A stretch of 64,000 nucleotides of DNA from an uncultured Clostridia bacterium (GTDB lineage: Bacteria > Bacillota > Clostridia > Christensenellales > UBA1242): the NCBI GenBank assembly GCA_934756675.1, contig CAKVLG010000003.1, positions 55,440-119,439 of the forward strand, written 5' to 3'. The translations under genes and the position numbers were made by a program. The notes under the pieces were generated by a model. It was not told the DNA's origin. It worked only from the letters and a program-made list of their open reading frames with translations, and ran no database searches. Positions 15,576 to 21,924 of the stretch are shown here, piece by piece; position 1 is the first letter of the stretch; each line of letters opens with the position of its first letter.

Positions 15576-16990
15576 TATTTTCTCTCCTTTTTAATTATTT
15601 TTGCCAGTTTATATATATTTCGTTCTGTTTTTGGCTTACCAATTAATTGCAAACCGAGTGGAAGCCCATTTTCACCTTTTGCATAATCAATTGAAAGAGC
15701 TGGCACACCGGCAATAGATGCTGGAACTGTGAATAAATCTTCTAAATACATTTGCACAGGGTCCGCAGCCTTTTCGCCAAGTTTAAAAGCCTCACCAGGC
15801 GTTGTTGGAGTGATAATAACATCACAGCTATCAAACGCCTTGTTAAACTCTTGTTTTAACAATAATTGCAATTGTTTTGCCTTTTTATAATAGGCGTCAA
15901 AGTATCCACTAGACAGCACAAAGTTGCCGAGCATAATTCTGCGTTTTACTTCTTCGCCAAAACCAGCACTACGGCTTTTTACATAAATATCATCAATTGT
16001 TTTTGCATCAGCATCACGCACTGCATACTTAACACCGTCAAACCTTGCAAGGTTGCTCGCCGCTTCAGCTGGCGTTAGAATATAATAACAAGCCAAACTG
16101 CTAGAAATGTGTGGCACACTTATCTCTTTTATCTCTATACCTTGTGCACGCAAATCTTCTATTTGTTTTTTAAATAGTGGGTACGATGCAAGCGACTGTA
16201 TTTTTTCTTTTAGTTCCTTGCATAAGCCCACAACAATTTTGTCCCTTGTTTGTTGACTACTAATTTTGTTATCAATGCTTGTTTGATCGTACTCATCTTT
16301 GCCAGAAATGATATCTATGACATATTCGTTGTCTTCTATCGATTTTGTAATTGGACCCGCTTGGTCTGTCGATGAAGCAAATGCCACCAAACCATATCTT
16401 GAAACAGTGCCATATGTAGGCTTTATGCCAACGACACCATTAAAAGAACTTGGCTGACGTATTGAGCCACCCGTATCTGTACCAATCGCAATTGGTGCAA
16501 GATCAAGTTTAACACTGACCGCGCTGCCACCAGAAGAACCACCCGCAACACGTGACTTATCACATGCATTGAGTGTTGCACCATATACACTTTTCTCACA
16601 GCTACCGCCCATCGCAAACTCGTCCATGTTTGCTCTGGCAATAATAATAGCATCTTCATCGAGCAGTTTCTTCACAACAGTGCTTGTGTATGGCGAAACA
16701 AAGCCCTTTAAAAATTTGCTTGCACAGGTCATAGTTTTTCCGCCATACATAATGTTGTCTTTTATAATAACAGGAATCCCCACAAGCTTGCCACATGGAA
16801 TGTCACCCTTTATTTTTTCATCAATTTGTTTTGCTTTATCCACGCAATCTGCAAACACTTCAATAATTGCATTATATTCTTTTGCCTTTTCTATTCTTTT
16901 TAGATAATACTCGCAAACAGCTGCAGCCGAGAGTTGTTTAGACTTAATTAAGTCTACCATTTCCATAACTGATAAATCTTTTATTTCCAT
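15575..16990 (-). CDS. gatA: Asp-tRNA(Asn)/Glu-tRNA(Gln) amidotransferase subunit A
   Basis: Amidase subunit that releases ammonia from glutamine (471 residues from the ATG at 16990). The Ser-cisSer-Lys triad is visible: Lys in GIPVIIKDNI, Ser in RVAGGSSGGSAVSV and Ser in IGTDTGGSIRQPSS. The start at 16990 overlaps the stop of gatC by one base, which is preferred over the longer in-frame start at 17020. Confidence 0.97.
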   Translation of the reverse strand: MEIKDLSVMEMVDLIKSKQLSAAAVCEYYLKRIEKAKEYNAIIEVFADCVDKAKQIDEKIKGDIPCGKLVGIPVIIKDNIMYGGKTMTCASKFLKGFVSPYTSTVVKKLLDEDAIIIARANMDEFAMGGSCEKSVYGATLNACDKSRVAGGSSGGSAVSVKLDLAPIAIGTDTGGSIRQPSSFNGVVGIKPTYGTVSRYGLVAFASSTDQAGPITKSIEDNEYVIDIISGKDEYDQTSIDNKISSQQTRDKIVVGLCKELKEKIQSLASYPLFKKQIEDLRAQGIEIKEISVPHISSSLACYYILTPAEAASNLARFDGVKYAVRDADAKTIDDIYVKSRSAGFGEEVKRRIMLGNFVLSSGYFDAYYKKAKQLQLLLKQEFNKAFDSCDVIITPTTPGEAFKLGEKAADPVQMYLEDLFTVPASIAGVPALSIDYAKGENGLPLGLQLIGKPKTERNIYKLAKIIKKERK

Positions 16991-17259
16991 TATTCCACCA
17001 CCAATGGCACTTGAAAGCACCCGTCTTTCTTTTTTGGAGCATTCATAAGCGGATCAAAATCTTTTACCACTTGTTCTTTGTCATCACGAAGACTAGAAAG
17101 CGGAACAGCCTTTTTCTTTTCTGTTTGTGGAAGGTCGAGCTTTGCAATTTCGTCAACAAAATCTATTATTTCTTCTAAACTCTTTTCAAACTCTTGTTTT
17201 TTGCTACTGTCAATTTCAAGTTTGCTTAAATCTTCTAAATGTTTAATATCAATCTTCAT
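16990..17259 (-). CDS. gatC: Asp-tRNA(Asn)/Glu-tRNA(Gln) amidotransferase subunit C
   Basis: Small GatC subunit (89 residues) that wraps around GatA and stabilises the complex. Typical pattern: HLEDLSKLEID at the start, then LEEIIDFVDEIAKLDL, then a long linker LRDDKEQ. Eight bases after aspS, one-base overlap with gatA. Confidence 0.94.
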   Translation of the reverse strand: MKIDIKHLEDLSKLEIDSSKKQEFEKSLEEIIDFVDEIAKLDLPQTEKKKAVPLSSLRDDKEQVVKDFDPLMNAPKKKDGCFQVPLVVE

Positions 17260-17267
17260 AATAACTC

Positions 17268-18998
17268 CTACCTTAGTTTTATGTGTACTTCTCTTAGCTG
17301 TTTCTCCGAAACTTCACAAGGGCCGCCCATCATAAGGTCTTGCGCCTTGCCCGTCATTGGAAATGCAACAACTTCACGTATGCTCTGTTCACCCAAAAGT
17401 AGCATTAACATTCTGTCAACTCCTGGGGCGATACCAGCGTGTGGCGGTGCACCATACTTAAATGCAGTATACAACGCACCGAAGCGTTTTTCCAACTCTT
17501 CTTTGCCAATTCCTGCAATTTCGAATATTTTTTCCATCATTTTTACATCTGTACAACGCACCGCGCCACTAGAGAGCTCCACACCGTCAACAACAATATC
17601 ATATTGATAAGCTAAAATATCTAATGGGTCTTTCTCTTGTAATTCTTCTAGCGAACACTGTGGCAAACTGAAAGGGTTGTGGCAAAATTCAAGTTCGCCA
17701 GACTCTTCACCAATCTCATACATTGGGAAATCTACTATCCAACAAAATTTATATACACCAGTTTCCTTTAAGCCCAACCTTTCGCCTACACTAGTTCTAA
17801 GCATACTTGCAAGCTTATAGCATAATTTTTCACTGCTATCTGCGATAATAAAAATATCATCGCCAACTTTGGCACCAGTGACTTTTATTAAGTCGTCACA
17901 TTCTTTTTTAGAAATAAATTTGACGATTGGTCCTTTTAAGCACCCATCTTCTTCAAGTCGCACATATGCAAGTCCTTTACCACCACTAGACAAGATTTGT
18001 TGTGTAAGCCGTTCGTAAAAACTACGTGGCTGATCTTTTGCACAAACTGCAAAGCCTTCTACCGTCTTTCCGCGGAACGCTTCAAACTCACTACCATTAA
18101 ACACTGAGCTCAGGTCAGACATTTCTATTTTTATCCTAAGGTCTGGCTTGTCTGTACCATATTTTATCAACGCTTCGCGGTAAGGTATCCTTATAAAATG
18201 CTTATCTTCCATTTTGCATTTACCATACTTTGAAAAGACTTTATAAAGCACTTCTTCTGTTACAGCAAAAACATCTTCTTGTGTCGCAAAACTCATTTCC
18301 ATATCAAGCTGATAAAATTCTCCAGGCGAGCGGTCTGCCCTAGCATCTTCGTCCCTGAAGCATGGTGCAATTTGAAAATATTTATCTACACCAGAACACA
18401 TAAGCAATTGCTTAAATTGTTGTGGTGCTTGTGGAAGTGCATAAAACTTACCCTTATGCAAGCGACTTGGCACCAAATAATCTCTTGCACCTTCTGGGCT
18501 CGAAACACTTAATATTGGTGTTTGGACTTCTTCAAACCCAAGCTCGCGCATATATACACGCAAGTCAAATAACAAATCACTCCTAAGTTTTAACATTTGT
18601 TGCATTTTATAGCTTCTCAGGTCAAGATAACGATATTTGAGCCTTACATCTTCGCTTGTTTTGTAACCTTCTTCGATTTCAAAAGGCAATGTTTTTGCCC
18701 TTGATAATACCTCTAATTTTTCAATTTCTATTTCAATTTTGCCGAGCTTAAACTTTTCATCATAAGTATCTTCGGCACGTTTAATCACTTTACCTGTCAC
18801 ACTAATAACACTTTCCTTAGATAGCGAAACAAGTAAACTATCGTCGTGTGTGGTAAGTTGAACAACGCCAAAACTATCGCGCAATTCAATAAAAACAATA
18901 CCACCATGGTCACGAACTACTTTAACAAAGCCAGCGATTTGCACGGTTTTTCCAATATAACTTTCGTCCAAATCTTTGGCTGTAATTGTTCTATACAT
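17268..18998 (-). CDS. aspS: aspartyl-tRNA synthetase, probably non-discriminating
   Basis: Bacterial-type AspRS (576 residues). N-terminal OB anticodon-binding domain, class II motif 2 region with QAPQQFKQLLMCSG and FRDEDARADRSPGEFYQLD, GAD insertion domain, motif 3 GIAPGVDRMLMLLLG. The anticodon domain carries RDHGG with His at residue 31. In Pseudomonas this His is one of two determinants of the non-discriminating type, which also charges tRNA-Asn with Asp. The second determinant, a Gly near residue 82, aligns with Asp here, so the call is not absolute. Being the first gene of an operon with gatCAB strongly supports the indirect route to Asn-tRNA. Start has AAGGAG and a 5' leader of about 310 bases with two small ORFs and an attenuator. 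Confidence 0.96.
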   Translation of the reverse strand: MYRTITAKDLDESYIGKTVQIAGFVKVVRDHGGIVFIELRDSFGVVQLTTHDDSLLVSLSKESVISVTGKVIKRAEDTYDEKFKLGKIEIEIEKLEVLSRAKTLPFEIEEGYKTSEDVRLKYRYLDLRSYKMQQMLKLRSDLLFDLRVYMRELGFEEVQTPILSVSSPEGARDYLVPSRLHKGKFYALPQAPQQFKQLLMCSGVDKYFQIAPCFRDEDARADRSPGEFYQLDMEMSFATQEDVFAVTEEVLYKVFSKYGKCKMEDKHFIRIPYREALIKYGTDKPDLRIKIEMSDLSSVFNGSEFEAFRGKTVEGFAVCAKDQPRSFYERLTQQILSSGGKGLAYVRLEEDGCLKGPIVKFISKKECDDLIKVTGAKVGDDIFIIADSSEKLCYKLASMLRTSVGERLGLKETGVYKFCWIVDFPMYEIGEESGELEFCHNPFSLPQCSLEELQEKDPLDILAYQYDIVVDGVELSSGAVRCTDVKMMEKIFEIAGIGKEELEKRFGALYTAFKYGAPPHAGIAPGVDRMLMLLLGEQSIREVVAFPMTGKAQDLMMGGPCEVSEKQLREVHIKLR

Positions 18999-19043
18999 AA
19001 TTTTCTCCTTTTATAATAAATTTTAATTTTTTATTTTAATTTT

Positions 19044-19124
19044 TTATTTTTTAGTTTTATAATTTTTGTTATTTATTTCAATACTTTTCACGCCACAATT
19101 GGCGTTGATTTGTCTTTTTTCCAT
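19044..19124 (-). CDS. 26-residue small ORF between attenuator and aspS (second leader peptide?)
   Basis: Starts MEKRQINANCGVK and ends KNYKTKK; five Asn of 26 residues, net basic. It has a good Shine-Dalgarno, and the 14-base block AGGAGAAAATTATG before and at its start is repeated exactly at the aspS start. It lies just downstream of the terminator, so it is made only on read-through transcripts, and ends 45 bases before aspS. A hairpin ACGCC-AATTGT-GGCGT sits inside it. It could be a second control peptide, a translational coupler, or a relic of an aspS 5' duplication. No database family recognised. Confidence 0.5.
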   Translation of the reverse strand: MEKRQINANCGVKSIEINNKNYKTKK

Positions 19125-19140
19125 AATTTTCTCCTATTTT

Positions 19141-19179
19141 GAAAAATAAAAAAGCGGAACAGGTTTTCCCATTCCGCTT
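19141..19179 (-). terminator. attenuator terminator upstream of aspS
   Basis: Minus strand AAGCGGAA (19172-19179), loop of 12, TTCCGCTT (19152-19159), then a T-rich run to 19141. It stands between the Asn-rich leader peptide and aspS inside the 5' leader of the same transcript, so it can only work as an attenuator. No T-box consensus is seen near it. Confidence 0.85.
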
Positions 19180-19204
19180 AACAATTCTTTTTTATCTTAT
19201 TTAT

Positions 19205-19285
19205 TTAGCAACAGAAAAGGAACCCATTTATAAATGTGTTAGAATTGTTATTATTATTGATATTAGCTAAAATAATTCTAAACAT
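19205..19285 (-). CDS. asparagine-rich leader peptide of aspS-gatCAB
   Basis: 26 codons: MFRIILA, then Asn at codons 8, 10-14, 16 and 20, ending NGFLFCC and TAA. A strong AAAGGAGG lies ten bases upstream of the ATG and a consensus promoter just before that. Eight of 26 codons are Asn, five consecutive, and an intrinsic terminator starts about 25 bases after the stop. This is the layout of trp/his-type leader peptides. Predicted behaviour: low Asn-tRNA stalls ribosomes at the Asn run and lets RNA polymerase read through to aspS-gatCAB. Bases of codons 12-15 are complementary over ten pairs to the segment just before the terminator. Confidence 0.8.
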   Translation of the reverse strand: MFRIILANINNNNNSNTFINGFLFCC

Positions 19286-19311
19286 ATAATAGCTTCCTCC
19301 TTTTTTGTTTG

Positions 19312-19340
19312 ATAATACACCCAAAAAACTATTCTGTCAA
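19312..19340 (-). promoter_or_regulatory. sigma-A promoter of the leader-aspS-gatCAB operon
   Basis: Minus strand TTGACA (19335-19340), exactly 17 bases, TATTAT (19312-19317). Transcription would begin near 19305, just ahead of the leader peptide Shine-Dalgarno. Confidence 0.88.
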
Positions 19341-19348
19341 CCATATTT

Positions 19349-20980
19349 CTATTTTTTGTGTTCTTTGTAATAATCATAGTTGCCATAGAAAGGCGTGGCG
19401 TTTCCACCAGCGAACTCATATACTTTATCTGCAAACTTGTTGATAAAATATCTATCGTGGCTGATAAATACAAGGGTTCCAGAAAAGTTTTCTAACGCTT
19501 CTTCCAAAATTTCTTTTGTTGGAATGTCGATGTGGTTGGTTGGCTCGTCAAAGATAAGCGTGTTTATATCTTTTTGCAAGAGCTCTGCAAGTTTTACACG
19601 CATTTTTTCGCCACCAGAAAGATTTTTCACACGTTTATTAACGTCTTGCTTATAGAATTGAAAGCTCGCCAAAATGTGCCTTGCTTTTTCTTCGGGGACA
19701 CTGGCTTCTTCGATAAAATGCTCAAGAAGTGTAAGCTTGTCGTTCTTAAACTCAATAATTTGTGGCATGTATCCAATTTTTACACTTGGACCAATAACAA
19801 TATCGCCCGTAAATGGCAAATCTTGAGTTTCCATAACGCATTTTATGAAGGTGGATTTTCCACTGCCATTTTCACCAATAATTGCCACTCTTTCGCCGCG
19901 GCAAATTGTAAGACTAATGTTGTTTAGTATTTGCTTTACCCCAGGCACCGAAACCGACAAGTTGTTTACTTCAATAACTCTGTTACTATTTTTGTTTTTC
20001 TCAGAAAACTTGACATCAAGTTTCTTTTTTACTTGTGGTTTTTTTAGTGCGAATTTACGCATTCTATCTAGTCTTGTTTGCAATGAATGTGCCATACCAC
20101 AAAGCGTTGCGCTATTTTTTGCCATACCTTCGGCAGCAAAATATTTTATTTGTTCTTCTAGGCGTTTCATTGCTTTTTGTTGGTCTTCATACTTTGCCAT
20201 TTGTATTTCAAATTCACGCTTACTTTCTTCTAAAAAGCCAGAGTAGTTTGTGTAATATAGCTTTGCTTCACCCGCATCAAGTGACAAGATTTTGTTTGAC
20301 ATTCTATCCAAAAAATATCTATCGTGCGAAACAATTACAGTTGCACCTCTAAAAGATTTTATATAACCTTCTAGCCATTCAATACGTTCAATATCTAGGT
20401 GGTTTGTTGGCTCGTCTAGTAAAAATAAATCAGGCTTAATAAGTAAAGCCTTAGCCAGCTGCACAAGAGTTTTTTCGCCGCCACTCAAGTCGTTATATGA
20501 AACATTTAAAATGCTACGATTGATATGCAAACCAGAAATTACAGACCCGATTGTGTGGTCGATTTCATAACCACCTGCAGCCATAAACTGCTCTTGCAAG
20601 TTGCAATATTTTTGCAAAATCACATCATAATCATTGCTGCCAATTTCTGCCAGCATTTTATCTTGCAATTTTTGCAAACGTTTTTCCATTTCGATTAATT
20701 CTGTGAAAGAACTTTTTAAAATTTCTATAACCGTGCGACTATCATCTATACTCGAACCAGTTTGGTCAAGATATGCCACACGTGCATCTTTTCTTATATT
20801 TATTTGACCACTGTCTGCTCTTTCTATCCCAGCGATAATTTTTAAAAGCGTAGACTTCCCCGAACCATTTGGACCAACAATCGAAATCGATTCGCCATCA
20901 TTGAGCGAAAACGAAACATTTGAAAACAGTTCGCCATAACCAAAATTTTTACTTATTTTATTAACATCTAAAACTATCAT
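19349..20980 (-). CDS. ABC-F family ATPase (second of three)
   Basis: 543 residues, two complete ABC domains, no membrane segments. Domain 1: GPNGSGKSTLL, LSGGEKTLVQLAKAL, DEPTNHLDIERI. Domain 2: GENGSGKSTF, LSGGEKMRVKLAEL, DEPTNHIDIPTK. The linker around residues 240-300 is charged. It looks like an ABC-F translation factor of the group that includes many antibiotic-resistance proteins, but sequence alone does not separate these from housekeeping ones. The 5' leader carries a 9-codon peptide and a hairpin, the arrangement found before several inducible ABC-F and rRNA-methylase resistance genes. Start has AGGAG at 20989-20993. Confidence 0.88.
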   Translation of the reverse strand: MIVLDVNKISKNFGYGELFSNVSFSLNDGESISIVGPNGSGKSTLLKIIAGIERADSGQINIRKDARVAYLDQTGSSIDDSRTVIEILKSSFTELIEMEKRLQKLQDKMLAEIGSNDYDVILQKYCNLQEQFMAAGGYEIDHTIGSVISGLHINRSILNVSYNDLSGGEKTLVQLAKALLIKPDLFLLDEPTNHLDIERIEWLEGYIKSFRGATVIVSHDRYFLDRMSNKILSLDAGEAKLYYTNYSGFLEESKREFEIQMAKYEDQQKAMKRLEEQIKYFAAEGMAKNSATLCGMAHSLQTRLDRMRKFALKKPQVKKKLDVKFSEKNKNSNRVIEVNNLSVSVPGVKQILNNISLTICRGERVAIIGENGSGKSTFIKCVMETQDLPFTGDIVIGPSVKIGYMPQIIEFKNDKLTLLEHFIEEASVPEEKARHILASFQFYKQDVNKRVKNLSGGEKMRVKLAELLQKDINTLIFDEPTNHIDIPTKEILEEALENFSGTLVFISHDRYFINKFADKVYEFAGGNATPFYGNYDYYKEHKK

Positions 20981-21005
20981 ATTGTCATCTCCTAAAATTT
21001 GTCAT

Positions 21006-21045
21006 AAATAAAGTGTGGTGCTAATCGCAACACTAAACTTTATTT
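21006..21045 (-). promoter_or_regulatory. leader hairpin upstream of the ABC-F gene
   Basis: Minus strand AAATAAAGT ... ACTTTATTT, nine perfect pairs with a partly paired apical part. It begins two bases after the leader-peptide stop codon and ends 12 bases before the ABC-F Shine-Dalgarno. There is no T-run, so it is not a simple intrinsic terminator; it may pause polymerase or affect translation. Confidence 0.5.
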
Positions 21046-21046
21046 G

Positions 21047-21076
21047 TTAGTACATGATGACAGTATGATACCTCAC
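21047..21076 (-). CDS. putative 9-residue leader peptide (MRYHTVIMY) of the ABC-F gene
   Basis: GTG start ten bases after AAAGGA, nine codons, TAA. It is placed between the promoter and a stable hairpin in the 5' leader of the ABC-F gene. Such very short hydrophobic or aromatic peptides before resistance genes act as drug-dependent stalling sequences. The non-ATG start and tiny size keep confidence moderate. Confidence 0.45.
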   Translation of the reverse strand: MRYHTVIMY

Positions 21077-21108
21077 AATTGTTAATTCCTTTTTTATTTT
21101 ATGATTTT

Positions 21109-21137
21109 ATATTATATTGTTTACCTATTTTTGTCAA
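21109..21137 (-). promoter_or_regulatory. sigma-A promoter of the ABC-F leader transcript
   Basis: Minus strand TTGACA (21132-21137), 17 bases, TAATAT (21109-21114), overlapping TATAAT at 15-base spacing. The GTG of the leader peptide is about 33 bases downstream. Confidence 0.75.
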
Positions 21138-21142
21138 GCACG

Positions 21143-21176
21143 AAAATAAAAAAAATAGCTAGCAGATAGCTAGCTA
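21143..21176 (-). terminator. intrinsic terminator after the 220-residue-class unknown gene
   Basis: Minus strand TAGCTAGC - TATCT - GCTAGCTA followed by eight T. The hairpin overlaps the stop codon of the gene at 21174. Confidence 0.9.
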
Positions 21177-21824
21177 AAATCGCCTTTCTTCGTTTCTCTC
21201 AAAAGGATCGATGTATTCATGTTCTTTTTTGCCAGTGGTTTGACTTGTCTTTTCGACCTTGATTTTTTGGTCTTCATAAATCATGTTTAGTCTATATCCA
21301 CGTTTAAAATATGGTTTCATATTCTTAAAATCTTTTTCCACTAAATCAAACACCATGTCTGGGTCATCGCTGTATTGAAATCTGATTTTTTTGTCGAGCT
21401 TGCGGTCTTGGATAACGCCTTGCTTATCGATTTTATCAATTGGATAAACAATCAACTTGTCAATGCTGGCAGTAAACTCGAAACCAGAGTTTGCAACAAG
21501 CCCAACAAGTCTTCCGTCACTACCCACAACTAAAAGTGTTTTCGATTGATTGATTACATTATTGCCATCAATATCTTTCCCTGGTACAAAACGCATATAA
21601 GGGAAAAATGCGAAATATTTGAAAACTGCGACTGGTTTTTTGTCACAAGCTTTTAGCAAGCCAAAACTTGTGCTTGCAATTTCAGACTTTTCACTGCTTG
21701 TAAGTGTTGCTTCCTTAACAAGATTAAGGTCAGCATCTATTTTGTTATTTCCGCAAGCATAATGACGCTTGTTTGTTTCATAAAGTGTGTGAAATCTCTT
21801 AAAAAAGCCTTCTCCAAAAACCAT
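21174..21824 (-). CDS. protein of unknown function
   Basis: 216 residues from the ATG at 21824, which has GGAGGGG in front; a TTG at 21836 overlaps that sequence and is less likely. No signal peptide or membrane segment. Notable segments are KSEIASTSFGLLKACDKKPV, VVGSDGRLVGLVANSGFEFTAS and a charged C-terminus rich in K and E (EKTSQTTGKKEHEYIDPFER). I do not recognise the family. It stands alone between two ABC-F genes with its own terminator. Confidence 0.65.
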   Translation of the reverse strand: MVFGEGFFKRFHTLYETNKRHYACGNNKIDADLNLVKEATLTSSEKSEIASTSFGLLKACDKKPVAVFKYFAFFPYMRFVPGKDIDGNNVINQSKTLLVVGSDGRLVGLVANSGFEFTASIDKLIVYPIDKIDKQGVIQDRKLDKKIRFQYSDDPDMVFDLVEKDFKNMKPYFKRGYRLNMIYEDQKIKVEKTSQTTGKKEHEYIDPFERNEERRF

Positions 21825-21924
21825 AAGCCCCTCCAATTCAATTGCAGTATATCACACAAAAAACGCATTTTGCAAACAAAAAACCGTACAATTGCCCCAT
21901 ATTTTTAGTTTTTTTATTAATAAG

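Noticed and set aside
19141..19345. T-box riboswitch upstream of aspS
   Set aside because: The conserved T-box sequence (TGGNACCGCG within the antiterminator) and the usual specifier stem are not present; the leader is shorter than typical and contains a translated Asn-rich ORF instead.
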